The translations under genes were made by a program, and so were the position numbers. From an uncultured Psychroserpens sp. (GTDB lineage: Bacteria > Bacteroidota > Bacteroidia > Flavobacteriales > Flavobacteriaceae): 64,000 nt of DNA. Below, in pieces: positions 16,360 to 26,598 of the stretch; within the stretch, counting starts at the first letter, position 1, and every line of letters starts with the position of its first letter. Location: the NCBI RefSeq assembly GCF_947501425.1, contig NZ_CANMVN010000001.1, positions 124,001 to 188,000 of the forward strand, read 5' to 3'. The notes under the pieces are model-generated. The model worked only from the letters and a program-made list of their open reading frames with translations, was not told where the DNA came from and did not search any database.

Positions 16360-17550
16360 ATGACGGAAGTCTTTAGTAAAGCTATTAATAATACAATATC
16401 AGTGGATAGAATAATAGCCAATATAAAAGGAAAGAATAAAGGCGCAAGCATTGTGTTTTTTGCAGGTATTCATGGTAATGAAACGGCAGGTGTTTTTGCA
16501 TTAGAACGTGTTTTAAAGACGATTGACCCAGAAACTATACACGGAAATATCTACGGAATCTCTGGTAATTTACAGGCTTTAAAATCCAATCAACGGTTTT
16601 TAGACAAAGATCTTAACAGGATTTGGACTAAAGAGCAATTAGAGGCGTTAAAGTCCAAAGATCAATTCAATATTGAAGAACTTGAACAACTAGAGATCTT
16701 TAAGCTCTTACAAGATATTATTACCACAGACTCAGGCCCTTTTTATTTTATCGACTTCCACACTACTTCAAGTAAAACCTTACCATTTATAACGATTAAT
16801 GACGCGTTAATTAACAGAAAGTTTTCGAAACTATTTCCTGTACCTATCGTTTTAGGAATTGAAGAGTACCTAAACGGACCTTTATTAAGCTACATCAATG
16901 AATTGGGTTATGTGTCTTTAGGTTTTGAATCTGGACAGCACGAAGAAAAGGAAGCTATAGACAATAGTATCTCTTTTATTTATCAGGCTTTAGTTCACGC
17001 TAAAATCATGGACAAGGAGACTGTGCCTGATTTCAAAAAGTACCACGAGTTATTGAAATCTAATTCTGAAAACTTAACCGAAATTTTTGAAGTTGTGTAT
17101 CTACATCGACTAAAAGAGGGTGACAATTTTAAAATGAAGGAAGGTTTTAAAAGTTTTCAACCTGTCAAAAAAGGAACTGTATTAGCAACGAGTAATGGAG
17201 AAGATCTGGAATGCTCTCGAAGCGCAAGACTGTTTATGCCATTGTATCAGAAAAAAGGTGCAGAAGGCTTTTTTATAATCAGACCAATCAAACCGTTCTT
17301 TTTAAAACTATCGGCTATACTTAGATATTTAAAATTTGATGGATTATTGGTTCTATTACCCGGAATATCCTGGGAAAATAACAGTAAAGCTGCACTAAAA
17401 GTGAACCTGAAAGTCACAAAGTTTTTTGCCAAGTCTATTTTTCATTTACTTGGCTATAGAAATAAGAGGGTAGATGCCACACATCTGTTGCTTTACAACA
17501 GAGAACGCGCCTCTAAAATTGAGTCTTATGAAAATGAAGGCTGGTATTAA
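16360..17550 (+). CDS. Succinylglutamate desuccinylase/aspartoacylase family zinc hydrolase
   Basis: 396 residues. Zinc ligands can be seen in FAGIHGNETAG (H..E) and FIDFHTTSSK (His), with NLQALKSNQRFLDKDLNRIW between, as in AstE/AspA enzymes of the M14 superfamily. The C-terminal ~100 residues (after ~300) are an extra basic region ending near VDATHLLLYNRERA. It starts 5 nt after the ligase gene, so both enzymes are probably made together and may act on the same N-acyl amino acid or peptide bond, one forming and one breaking it. Confidence 0.75.
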   Translation: MTEVFSKAINNTISVDRIIANIKGKNKGASIVFFAGIHGNETAGVFALERVLKTIDPETIHGNIYGISGNLQALKSNQRFLDKDLNRIWTKEQLEALKSKDQFNIEELEQLEIFKLLQDIITTDSGPFYFIDFHTTSSKTLPFITINDALINRKFSKLFPVPIVLGIEEYLNGPLLSYINELGYVSLGFESGQHEEKEAIDNSISFIYQALVHAKIMDKETVPDFKKYHELLKSNSENLTEIFEVVYLHRLKEGDNFKMKEGFKSFQPVKKGTVLATSNGEDLECSRSARLFMPLYQKKGAEGFFIIRPIKPFFLKLSAILRYLKFDGLLVLLPGISWENNSKAALKVNLKVTKFFAKSIFHLLGYRNKRVDATHLLLYNRERASKIESYENEGWY

Positions 17551-17586
17551 AAAAGCCTCATCAATTAAGACAAGGCTTTTAATTTT
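17551..17586. terminator. Terminator between convergent genes
   Basis: AAAAGCCT pairs with AGGCTTTT around a 14-nt loop, with A- and T-rich flanks on both sides so it can serve both strands. Confidence 0.75.
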
Positions 17587-17600
17587 TATCTGCTCAAAAA

Positions 17601-19463
17601 TTACTCTACAGACAAGGTATTATTATCACGTTTGATATCTGCCATAAATCCGTTGGGATCGATTTCTACAGATTTTACTGGTTTTGAAGCGTCAAATGTG
17701 TATGTTGGATAGGCCCAAGCCCAATCGTCTTTTACTATGGCTGAGGATGGTTTTTCTCCGCGCATTTGACGCAACGGAATGTAAACATCTTCAGTAGAAT
17801 CATCAGTATAAGTCACTTTTAGATCAATAGGCATTGGCATAATTCCAATACGCTCCAAGGTTATGCTCTTACCCTCAATACTTTTTACAGCATAGTCAAT
17901 CGTATTTGTGGTTTGAGCAAAATCCATTAAATACCAATCCAATTCTAAACCTGAGACTTTTTCCGCAGTACGAATAACATCCATAGGTTTTGGGTGTTTA
18001 AAAGCAAAATCAGTGAAATACTTTTTGATGGTTTTTTCTAAGTTTTCTTCGCCAATAACATAGCCAAGTTGTGCTAAAAACACTTCACCTTTACTATATG
18101 CAGAAATAGAGTATGCTCTATTATAGGCATAGCGATCAGCATGTGTGGTCAAAGGTTGTTCAACTCCAGAATTTGCTAAATAAATATACCCTCTATATGC
18201 ATTGGAAAACGGATTTACTTTATTAGATTTATTAATGTGGTTCATAGCTTTATCATCAATATAGCTAGTAAATCCTTCGTCCATCCATTCGTGTTTTGAC
18301 TCGTTGCTGGCTAATAAGAACTGGAACCAACTGTGTGCCATTTCGTGCGCAGTAACACCTACCAGACCATTAAAACTTCCTTCACCTACAATAAGTGTAC
18401 ACATACCGTACTCCATTCCGCCATCACCTCCTTGTATCACAGAATATTGTTTGTAAGGGTATTTACCAACATGCTCACTGTAATACTGCATCAATTGAGC
18501 TGCAACAGGTTGAAGATTTTTCCAGTTCTCTAATTTATCCTCAGCCATGGTCTTTTTATAAAAGAAATGTAGCATTGGTCCGTCAGAAACCTGAAGTGTA
18601 TCGTGAATGTAGTCTTTATCTGCTGCCCAAGTAAAATCATGTACATTAGGTGCAATAAAATGCCAAGTTAAGGTTTTGCCTTTTGGTTTTACATCATTGG
18701 TCGTGTAACCATGACCTATCTCATCCGGGTTTTGTAAATAACCTGTTCCACCAATAACATAATCTTTATCAATGGTGATCTTAACATCAAAATTTCCCCA
18801 AACGCCATGAAATTCTCTTGCAATATAAGCGTTAGCATGCCAACCTTCGTCGTCATATTCAGCTAACTTAGGATACCATTGCGCCATAGATAAAGCCACA
18901 CCTTCTTTGTTATTACGGCCAGAACGACGAATTTGAACAGGAACCTGTCCGTCAAAAACCATATCAAAATTTACAGTTTCGCCAGGCTTAATAGGCGAAT
19001 TAAGTGTCACTTCTAAAACAGTTCCCGAAAGTTCATAGTTGAGGTTTTTTCCGTTTTGCTTAAGAGATTTTACTTTGATATAACCAATTTCATCCTCCTT
19101 AAGTTTTGAAATTCTACTCTCATAAGCCGGTTTCTCTCGTGTTCCTTTATTTACGGCCATTCTACCATCTGGATCTTGAATGCTCTGTAATCTGGCATCC
19201 ATTTCACTATTAGGCTGAAACGCATTAAAATATAAATGATAAAATACTTTATCTAAAACATCAGGAGAGTTGTTTGTGTATTTTATATTTTGGGTACCCT
19301 TAAATTGATAGGTGTTTACATCCATATCAATATCCATAGTATAATCGGCTTGCTGTTGCCAATACCCATCTGTTTTATAGATTATTGACTGATCTTGTGC
19401 ATGTGTATACAAAGTAAGTATTGCCATGCATAAAGATAACAGTGTGCTAATTTTTCGTTTCAT
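17601..19463 (-). CDS. Secreted M1 family zinc metallopeptidase
   Basis: 620 residues with a signal peptide (LSLCMAILTLYTHAQ). The active site is TAHEMAHSWF (His373, Glu374, His377) with the third ligand in DEGFTSY 18 residues on. GGMEYGMCTLI corresponds to the GxMEN substrate motif. N-terminal ~270 residues are the M1 beta domain. The family cleaves peptides from the N-terminus. It is followed by a signal-peptide-bearing S8 peptidase gene upstream on the same strand (22-nt gap), suggesting joint expression in extracellular protein digestion. Confidence 0.9.
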   Translation of the reverse strand: MKRKISTLLSLCMAILTLYTHAQDQSIIYKTDGYWQQQADYTMDIDMDVNTYQFKGTQNIKYTNNSPDVLDKVFYHLYFNAFQPNSEMDARLQSIQDPDGRMAVNKGTREKPAYESRISKLKEDEIGYIKVKSLKQNGKNLNYELSGTVLEVTLNSPIKPGETVNFDMVFDGQVPVQIRRSGRNNKEGVALSMAQWYPKLAEYDDEGWHANAYIAREFHGVWGNFDVKITIDKDYVIGGTGYLQNPDEIGHGYTTNDVKPKGKTLTWHFIAPNVHDFTWAADKDYIHDTLQVSDGPMLHFFYKKTMAEDKLENWKNLQPVAAQLMQYYSEHVGKYPYKQYSVIQGGDGGMEYGMCTLIVGEGSFNGLVGVTAHEMAHSWFQFLLASNESKHEWMDEGFTSYIDDKAMNHINKSNKVNPFSNAYRGYIYLANSGVEQPLTTHADRYAYNRAYSISAYSKGEVFLAQLGYVIGEENLEKTIKKYFTDFAFKHPKPMDVIRTAEKVSGLELDWYLMDFAQTTNTIDYAVKSIEGKSITLERIGIMPMPIDLKVTYTDDSTEDVYIPLRQMRGEKPSSAIVKDDWAWAYPTYTFDASKPVKSVEIDPNGFMADIKRDNNTLSVE

Positions 19464-19485
19464 AGTTCTTTTTTTACCTTCAGAT

Positions 19486-21105
19486 TTATTTAGAATTCGC
19501 CATTTGAGAAGCCATTATCAGTGCATTGTATGCATTTACAATTCTACCTGATTTAGAAATTTCAGAAAGCGATTTAACTTCACCATTTTCACCAACAGTA
19601 ACTTTAGCTTTTACAGGAAGCCCAGAATCCATAAGGATTTTTTTAACCTGAGCAGCAGAAAGGCTTGGATATTGCGAGCGAATCAATGCTGCAACTCCAG
19701 CAACATTTGGCGCAGCCATAGATGTTCCACTGTTTAAAGCATATTCGTTTTCTGGCATTGTTGAATACACATCACTACCAGGAGCAAAAACATCAACGTT
19801 CACTAATCCGTAGTTAGAAAAACCAGAGACCATACCAGACCCATATTTTTCAGTTAGAGATCCTACTGTGATTACATTGTCTGAAACTTCTGGTCCAGTA
19901 CCAACAGCATCATTAGGATAATTATTTGCCACATCAATATCATTACTATCGTTTCCTGCTGCATGAACAAAAAGAACATCTTTTTCAGCAGCATATTTTA
20001 AAGCATCTCTAACCCATTCGCTGTGAGGAGAGAACGATTTACCAAAACTAGCATTGATGATCTTAGCACCATTATCGGCAGCATAACGAATAGCTAAAGC
20101 AACGTCTTTATCGTATTCGTCTCCATTTGGAGTAGATCGAATCGCCATAATCTGAACGTTATTAGCTACACCATTCATTCCTTTTCCATTATTGCGCTCC
20201 GCTGCAATAATTCCGGCAACATGTGTACCATGACTTTCAGATTTTACTGAATGTCTTGGGTTATTGTTTCCATAACCAACCTTATCGTTAAGATCATTTG
20301 GATTATCACCAGTTTTGCGTCCACTGAAGTTAATATTGTAGTTATAATTCAAACGATCGTTAATGCTTACCAAACCATCTTCGAGTTCGGTTTTAGCTTC
20401 TGATAATGGCTCTAATCCATTACTGTACATATATTGAGCGATTCGTTTTGCCTGATTAAGACTCTCGTTATCTGTTTTGATAGCGGCAACGTCTTCTTTG
20501 GTATAATCTGATTTTCCAAAGTGCTTAGTTAATGTTTCGTCAGCAGATTTTACCTGTTGTAAGATTTGCTCATATTGTGTTTTGTATCCAGTATATTTTT
20601 GAACATCTTCATTGTATTGTGCTTCTGCCTCAGCATATCTAGGATTACTTTTATCTCCTGAAGCTAGTATTCGTACAAATTCAAGTTGCTCGTTGTAAGC
20701 ATCTCCAAGAAAGTTCCATCCGTGAATATCATCAACATAACCGTTATTATCATCATCTTTACCATTATTTGGAATTTCATCTTTATTGGTCCAAATGACA
20801 TCATCTAAATCTTCATGGTCAATGTCTATTCCACTGTCAAGAACTGCTACAATAACAGTTTTACCTTTTTTATTTTTAATGATGTCTGTGTAAGCTTTAT
20901 TGACGCTCATTCCCGGAATAGTATCTTGCACTAGGTCCAAATGTGACCAAGAGTTTTTCTCAGCCTCACTAAGTGCAGATTCTTTTAAAGGAGAGGTGTC
21001 AATATTTTCTATAGGAGTAGATAAGACTCCAGATGTGCTACCGCATCCTAAAAGCATCGCAGATGCAAAAATTGAATATAAAAAAGGTTTAAATGTGTAC
21101 TTCAT
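19486..21105 (-). CDS. S8 subtilisin-like serine peptidase, lipoprotein
   Basis: 539 residues. The lipobox is MLLGC (Cys21). The catalytic triad is Asp90 (VAVLDSGID), His in SHGTHVAGI (~293) and Ser in SGTSMAAPN (~466), plus the oxyanion Asn in HAAGNDSND. An insertion of ~150 residues between Asp and His (about 130-280, rich in Glu/Lys/Tyr) is larger than in simple subtilisins and is helical. No C-terminal sorting domain. It is probably anchored to the outer membrane and processes or degrades proteins. Confidence 0.9.
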   Translation of the reverse strand: MKYTFKPFLYSIFASAMLLGCGSTSGVLSTPIENIDTSPLKESALSEAEKNSWSHLDLVQDTIPGMSVNKAYTDIIKNKKGKTVIVAVLDSGIDIDHEDLDDVIWTNKDEIPNNGKDDDNNGYVDDIHGWNFLGDAYNEQLEFVRILASGDKSNPRYAEAEAQYNEDVQKYTGYKTQYEQILQQVKSADETLTKHFGKSDYTKEDVAAIKTDNESLNQAKRIAQYMYSNGLEPLSEAKTELEDGLVSINDRLNYNYNINFSGRKTGDNPNDLNDKVGYGNNNPRHSVKSESHGTHVAGIIAAERNNGKGMNGVANNVQIMAIRSTPNGDEYDKDVALAIRYAADNGAKIINASFGKSFSPHSEWVRDALKYAAEKDVLFVHAAGNDSNDIDVANNYPNDAVGTGPEVSDNVITVGSLTEKYGSGMVSGFSNYGLVNVDVFAPGSDVYSTMPENEYALNSGTSMAAPNVAGVAALIRSQYPSLSAAQVKKILMDSGLPVKAKVTVGENGEVKSLSEISKSGRIVNAYNALIMASQMANSK

Positions 21106-21112
21106 AATAGTA

Positions 21113-21973
21113 TTAATTAAAAATATCGTTAATGGTGTATGTGTTTTTTAGTCGCACACCTTTTTCGGTATGCTGAACAGTTATAATTTCATTGTGTGCA
21201 TCATGCTCTAGATACAAGTAAAAGTTTTGGTCTGCAGCTAAATTCAGGAATCGCTCTTTTTCGTCTAATGTAAGCAAAGGGCGTGTGTCATAACCCATAA
21301 CAAAAGGCAAAGGTAAATGACCAGCAGTAGGCAGTAGATCTGCCATAAAACAAATCGTTTTCCCTTTGTAATGTATCATTGGTATCATTTGTTTTTCAGT
21401 ATGACCGTCAGCGAAAAAAATATCGAAACCTAATTCTGATGCTTTCAATATATCGCCTTCTGGAAGTGAGGTGAATTTTAAATGTCCACTCTCTTCCATT
21501 GGTAAAATATTCTCTTTTAAAAACGAGGCCTTTTCACGTCGATTAGGTTGAGTAGCCCATTGCCAATGGTTTTTATTAGTCCAAAAGTGGGCGTTTTTAA
21601 AAGCAGGTTCGTAACCTGTTTTATCTTTATTCCACTGTATACTTCCACCACAATGATCAAAATGTAGATGTGTTAAGAACACATCGGTAATATCATCACG
21701 ATGAAAGCCATGAGCTTTTAGAGAGCCATCTAAAGTATCATCTCCCCATGGATAATAGTATCCAAAAAATTTATCACTTTGCTTGTTACCCATTCCTGTA
21801 TCGATAAGAATTAACCGATTTCCATCTTCAATTAACAAACAACGTGCCGCAATATCTATCATATTGTTAGAATCTGCAGGATTAGTTCTTGTCCACAACG
21901 ATTTAGGAACAACTCCAAACATAGCGCCTCCATCGAGCTTAAAATTTCCGGCATTTATAGGATATAAATTCAT
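21113..21973 (-). CDS. MBL-fold metallo-hydrolase
   Basis: 286 residues, no signal peptide. The metal site is THLHFDHCGG (HxHxDH) with further ligands in ADGHTEKQ and in the C-terminal EHDAHNE. Upstream LIDTGMGNK is the usual beta-lactamase-fold strand. Closest general type is the AHL-lactonase/YtnP-like group, but a specific substrate cannot be given. It lies 7 nt from the subtilisin gene on the same strand. No gene is seen in 21974-22188. Confidence 0.85.
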   Translation of the reverse strand: MNLYPINAGNFKLDGGAMFGVVPKSLWTRTNPADSNNMIDIAARCLLIEDGNRLILIDTGMGNKQSDKFFGYYYPWGDDTLDGSLKAHGFHRDDITDVFLTHLHFDHCGGSIQWNKDKTGYEPAFKNAHFWTNKNHWQWATQPNRREKASFLKENILPMEESGHLKFTSLPEGDILKASELGFDIFFADGHTEKQMIPMIHYKGKTICFMADLLPTAGHLPLPFVMGYDTRPLLTLDEKERFLNLAADQNFYLYLEHDAHNEIITVQHTEKGVRLKNTYTINDIFN

Positions 21974-22188
21974 GGATGCAAAATAATAAATAGGATTGTT
22001 AACACGATAGGTTTTAGCAGATTATTATGAAATAACAGTCTTTAATCGTTTACCAAAGTCTAAAAGCGTTTTGATCTCTTTGGTACTAGCAAGTCTTTGT
22101 TTGCTGAAAATACGGACTTTATTAAGATTGTCAACTTATACACGTGGTTAGGAATGGTTTTTTAATTTTGTGTTTCATTTCTATATCT

Positions 22189-24417
22189 CTAATCCATTGT
22201 ATCTATGATTGCGGCTAATTCTTTACCATAATCTATAAATGCAATGGTTTCATCTGTCCTCGCCAATTTGATTTTATCAAAAATAACTAGTGTCTCACCA
22301 TTACTTTCTATATGATAAATCTGATGACTTTCGAAAAAGCGAATGATTTCATCTGTAAAAAATGACCTAATCTCAGATTCATTATTCCCCATAAGTAAGA
22401 ATTTTTTAGAAAAATCAGGATACATCTCAAAATCAATGTCCTTGTAGCCCGTAAATGCCATCACCCTGTCAAATATTTTTTCTAATACAGCTTCTTTTTC
22501 CATGGTAAAAACGGGAATTTTTTTATTCAATTTCAAGACCATTAAAGTCGTATTAAACGTCTCAGCTGTAAAAGCTTGGCCTTCATTGAATGTTACATCT
22601 GAAATTTCCCAAGACACATCCAAATCTTTAAATGTTCCTTTGAGACAATTGTATTTGCGTTCAATAGGTCTAATTTCAAAAAAGTGGAACTTCTTTAAAT
22701 AATCAGTATTCCAATCAACTTGACTTGCGTATTGATAATTTTTCTCAGTTGCTAAATTTCGTAATCGTTTTTGCCTTTGCGATAGTTTAGCACCAGAGCC
22801 AATGATATTAATTTTTAAAGCCCTGTTATAGGTAGTGGATGAAACATGAGAATCCAATCCTGATATAAAGACCTTACCGCCTGTAGCCCTTTGGGTGTTT
22901 AGGTATTCCACTAGGTAGTCCATATAGGTAATGCCTACCAATCTTGTTTCTGATAAATCAATATTGACATCTGCTCCAGAAGGAATTTGAGCCACTAGTT
23001 TATCGACTTTTATAATGCCTAAAAAATTCGCAATACCTCTAATCTTTAAATCGAAACTACCATCTGATCGTTCCATCAACTTTGTACGCGACTTATAAAT
23101 CATTTTAAAAAATCGAGAGATGGATACTCTTGCCAATAACATGTGAATGACCAGTGCCAATAATAACCCACCGAGTAAACCAATTAATAAATTAGTGTAA
23201 AGTGTTAAAACCATGGTGGCTACAAAAAATACTAATTGCTCAATTCCTTGATTGTAAATTTGTTTAAAGACTGCAGGTGAAGCTAATTTAAAACCAGTAT
23301 ATACTAACAAAATTGCAAAAGCACAAAGAGGCACTTGTCGCATTATTGGACTCAAAACTACAATGAAAATTAACAATAATAGTCCTTGATACATATTGGA
23401 CCACTTTGTCTTTGCACCATTATGAATATTGACAGTACTTCGGATAATTACTGCAATAATAGGTAAACCTCCAATCATACCAGCTACCATCGTACTTAAC
23501 CCAATGCCTGTTAAGTCTTTATTCAAATCTGTCTTTCGTTTATAAGGATCAATTTTGTCAACAGCTTTCGCGATGGCTAATGATTCAATACTTGTAATGA
23601 TTAAAATGGATATGACGGTTGTCCAGAATTCAATGGTATTAATCTTACCAAAATTTGGATGCATTATTGAATCCATAATATTATCTGGAATATTCAATAG
23701 AAGATGAGGTCCTACCTCGTATGCCTTTCCAAAGAATGAAAGCATATGTTGGTCAAAGAAATTGAATGCATAAACAAATGGAATAGAAAGCGCAATAACC
23801 CACATTGGTGTAGGTAAAATATGGAAAAACCGGTTACTAATTTTAGAATGAAACAATAGTAAAAGTAGACCTACTAATGCAATAATTACCACAAATGGGT
23901 TGGCTTCAGGTAAATGTAATATAGCATCAATAAGGTTTTGTATAATATTTGGACTATCAGAATGCGTACCTAAGGCGACATGGATTTGTTTTGCAAAGAT
24001 GATAATCCCTATGGCTGCCAAAATACCATGAATCACAGAGGAATGGAATATATCCGCTAATCGACCCAATTTCAATAATCCCAATAACACTTGAATTGCA
24101 CCAGAAACAACCACTGCTGCCAATACATAGTTAAATGCTTGTCCTGAACCATCATCCATCAGTGCAATACCTAAAAGTATAACCGCAATAACTCCTTTGG
24201 CAGGTCCGTTGACTGATATGTGACCCCCTCGATAAAGAGTTGTTACAACACCACCAACAATTGCTGAAAGAATACCCGACATAGCTGGTGCACCAGCTGC
24301 CAAAGCAATTCCTAATGAAAGAGGTAAAGCAATAAGTGAAACACTCACCGCAGCAATTAAATCACTTTGCCAATTTTCAATTAAACCCTTAAAACCTTTT
24401 TTTGGTGTAATTTCCAT
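22189..24417 (-). CDS. SulP family anion transporter with STAS domain and extra C-terminal domain
   Basis: 742 residues. Residues ~15-430 hold 10-12 membrane segments with SulP motifs (ALPLSLGIALAAGAPAMSGI, SVNGPAKGVIAVI, LSTMVAGMIGGLPIIAVI). A STAS domain follows (about 460-560, VNIDLSETRLVGITYMDYL). The last ~150 residues form an additional alpha/beta domain not found in minimal SulP proteins. Bacterial members carry sulfate, bicarbonate or other anions; the GxPIIxVI and SVNGPAxG motifs are typical of the bicarbonate-like group but do not settle the substrate. Divergent from a cation/proton antiporter gene. Confidence 0.8.
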   Translation of the reverse strand: MEITPKKGFKGLIENWQSDLIAAVSVSLIALPLSLGIALAAGAPAMSGILSAIVGGVVTTLYRGGHISVNGPAKGVIAVILLGIALMDDGSGQAFNYVLAAVVVSGAIQVLLGLLKLGRLADIFHSSVIHGILAAIGIIIFAKQIHVALGTHSDSPNIIQNLIDAILHLPEANPFVVIIALVGLLLLLFHSKISNRFFHILPTPMWVIALSIPFVYAFNFFDQHMLSFFGKAYEVGPHLLLNIPDNIMDSIMHPNFGKINTIEFWTTVISILIITSIESLAIAKAVDKIDPYKRKTDLNKDLTGIGLSTMVAGMIGGLPIIAVIIRSTVNIHNGAKTKWSNMYQGLLLLIFIVVLSPIMRQVPLCAFAILLVYTGFKLASPAVFKQIYNQGIEQLVFFVATMVLTLYTNLLIGLLGGLLLALVIHMLLARVSISRFFKMIYKSRTKLMERSDGSFDLKIRGIANFLGIIKVDKLVAQIPSGADVNIDLSETRLVGITYMDYLVEYLNTQRATGGKVFISGLDSHVSSTTYNRALKINIIGSGAKLSQRQKRLRNLATEKNYQYASQVDWNTDYLKKFHFFEIRPIERKYNCLKGTFKDLDVSWEISDVTFNEGQAFTAETFNTTLMVLKLNKKIPVFTMEKEAVLEKIFDRVMAFTGYKDIDFEMYPDFSKKFLLMGNNESEIRSFFTDEIIRFFESHQIYHIESNGETLVIFDKIKLARTDETIAFIDYGKELAAIIDTMD

Positions 24418-24688
24418 TTATTTAACTATATGTGTTTAGATTTGAACAACAACGCCAACCTCGAAGCTTCGTAAATATTTGCTTTTAGGTTTGGAGAAAA
24501 TAGAACTCCAATACCTATAGTATGAAAATTAGTTTTTGTCAAGTGCTATTAAAAATCAATTTCGAGGGTAAGGTAGTATTTTTTTTTATCCTTACTAAAA
24601 CATAAGCCTAATCTGTAGGTTTTTAATTGATTTTAAGCGGAGTTAAAATACTTTCTTTTTATATTTAGCGTTCAAAAAAAATAGATAC

Positions 24689-26536
24689 ATGTTAGAATTA
24701 GCAGGAATTATCATCTTAGGAATACTGGCGCAATGGTTTGCTTGGAAATTTAAAATCCCTGCAATTCTTCCATTGATTTTAATAGGGCTTTTAGTTGGTC
24801 CAATTGCCGCTGAATATTTATCAGAGGATCGTACAAAATGGATAGAACCTATTTGGAATGGGGAAAAGGGGTTATTCCCAGGAGAGGGCTTGTATTATTT
24901 TGTCTCGTTAGCCATTAGTATTATTTTATTTGAAGGTGGACTTACACTCAAACGTTCTGAAATAAAAAATGTTGGCCCTGTAATTACCAAACTTATTACC
25001 TTAGGCTCCGCAGTCACTTTTTTTGGTGCAGGTTTTGTTGCTCATTTTATTTTTAATTTGAGCTGGGAATTGTCTTTTTTATTCTCTGGATTAATCATTG
25101 TTACTGGTCCAACAGTAATAACACCTATACTGAGAAACATTCCACTAAAAAAAGATTTATCGGCTGTTCTTAAATGGGAAGGCATTTTAATCGATCCAAT
25201 TGGAGCCCTTGTAGCAGTATTGGTTTTTGAATTTATAAGCGTTGAAGGCGATAGTGGTTTTACTAAAACAGCGTTTATTGAGTTTGGTAAAATTATTCTT
25301 TTTGGAACCACCTTTGGTTTCACATTTGCTCACGCATTAGCGTTTGCTATCAATAAAAAGTTTATTCCTCATTATTTGTTGAATGTTGTGTCTTTGTCTA
25401 CTGTATTGCTTGTTTTTGTAGAATCTGAAATTTTTGCGCACGAATCTGGATTATTAGCAGTAGTTGTCATGGGAATGGTATTAGGAAACGGGAAGCTTCA
25501 AAATATAAAAGAACTGTTATACTTTAAAGAATCATTGAGTGTGCTCTTAATATCCATACTCTTTATTCTATTAGCGGCAAATATCAATATCGAAGACCTA
25601 GAGTTATTATACACCTGGAAAACAGCTGCCTTATTCGCTATAGTAGTATTTGTGATTAGACCACTAGCCGTCTTTCTAAGTACGGGAGGCTCAAAACTTA
25701 GTTTAAATGAGAAACTGTTTGTAAGTTGGGTTGGACCTCGCGGTATTGTAGCTGCTGGTATTGCCTCTCTTTTTGGTAGTAAACTTATAAAACAAGGTGT
25801 TGAAGGTGCCGAATACATTACACCTTTGGTTTTTATGATCGTTCTGGGAACTGTTTTATTGAACGCTACTACAGCACGTTTATTTGCTAAATTGGTAGGT
25901 GTATTCTTAACAAAATCTAACGGAATCCTTATTGTGGGCGCTTCAAAAGTGTCTAGATTATTAGGGCACTATCTGGAATCTAATGGTAGACATGTGGTTC
26001 TTATTGATAGTAATCAATCTAATATTGATAAGGCAAAAGAGTTAGGTTTAGAAGCTATAAATACCAATATCTATTCAGAAACACTATCAGATAATATTGA
26101 GCTGAATGACGTAGGTTACCTTATGGCAATGACAGGAAATAGTGATATTAATAAATATGCTATTAACAAATTTGCTAAGCAGTTTGGCGAAAACGGATCA
26201 TTTAGGTTGGTGAGTTCTATAGAAATGAATAACCCAGAGAACAACCCTAAAGAAGGCCTGTTCTCTCATACTGATGACTACAATAGGCTAACCGAAGTTA
26301 CACGCAATTATCCTTCGATACAGGAAATAGATCTTGATGACAAAGCGCACTACGATAGCTTAATTGAGATTACTAATAACGATAAGGATATTATTCCGTT
26401 ATTCATAAAAGATAGTGAAGGCGAATTACACATCATCTCATCGTATAATACTGACATTGATGAGGTTGGTGAAAGCTTCAAATTAGTTTATCTCGGAAAA
26501 CCATTTGATGTCGAGGAAGTAGCCGCAGAGGATTAA
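24689..26536 (+). CDS. CPA1-type cation/proton antiporter with RCK (TrkA-N) domain
   Basis: 615 residues. About 12 membrane segments in residues 1-405, with VTGPTVITPILRNIPL and WEGILIDPIGAL, the conserved NhaP-type ion-binding region. Residues ~410-530 form a Rossmann RCK_N domain (GILIVGASKVSRLLGHYLE, VVLIDSNQSNIDKAKELG), and a short C-terminal extension follows. The family exports Na+ or K+ in exchange for H+; the nucleotide-binding domain suggests gating by NAD(H) or another ligand. The 271-nt gap before it has a TATATTTA box near 24658 and no other feature. Confidence 0.85.
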   Translation: MLELAGIIILGILAQWFAWKFKIPAILPLILIGLLVGPIAAEYLSEDRTKWIEPIWNGEKGLFPGEGLYYFVSLAISIILFEGGLTLKRSEIKNVGPVITKLITLGSAVTFFGAGFVAHFIFNLSWELSFLFSGLIIVTGPTVITPILRNIPLKKDLSAVLKWEGILIDPIGALVAVLVFEFISVEGDSGFTKTAFIEFGKIILFGTTFGFTFAHALAFAINKKFIPHYLLNVVSLSTVLLVFVESEIFAHESGLLAVVVMGMVLGNGKLQNIKELLYFKESLSVLLISILFILLAANINIEDLELLYTWKTAALFAIVVFVIRPLAVFLSTGGSKLSLNEKLFVSWVGPRGIVAAGIASLFGSKLIKQGVEGAEYITPLVFMIVLGTVLLNATTARLFAKLVGVFLTKSNGILIVGASKVSRLLGHYLESNGRHVVLIDSNQSNIDKAKELGLEAINTNIYSETLSDNIELNDVGYLMAMTGNSDINKYAINKFAKQFGENGSFRLVSSIEMNNPENNPKEGLFSHTDDYNRLTEVTRNYPSIQEIDLDDKAHYDSLIEITNNDKDIIPLFIKDSEGELHIISSYNTDIDEVGESFKLVYLGKPFDVEEVAAED

Positions 26537-26539
26537 AAA

Positions 26540-26570
26540 GAAGAGGCTTTAATTAATTTAAAACCTCTTC
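26540..26570. terminator. Terminator between convergent genes
   Basis: GAAGAGGCTTTAA pairs with TTAAAACCTCTTC with one mismatch. The T run is on the minus-strand side, so it best serves the barrel-protein gene at 26599. Confidence 0.7.
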
Positions 26571-26598
26571 AAATCAAGACCAATTCAAATTATCAATT

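Noticed and set aside
24540-24620. GTAAGG/CCTTAC inverted pair before the antiporter gene, considered as a riboswitch
   Set aside because: Stem of only six pairs with a T-rich loop; no recognisable aptamer.
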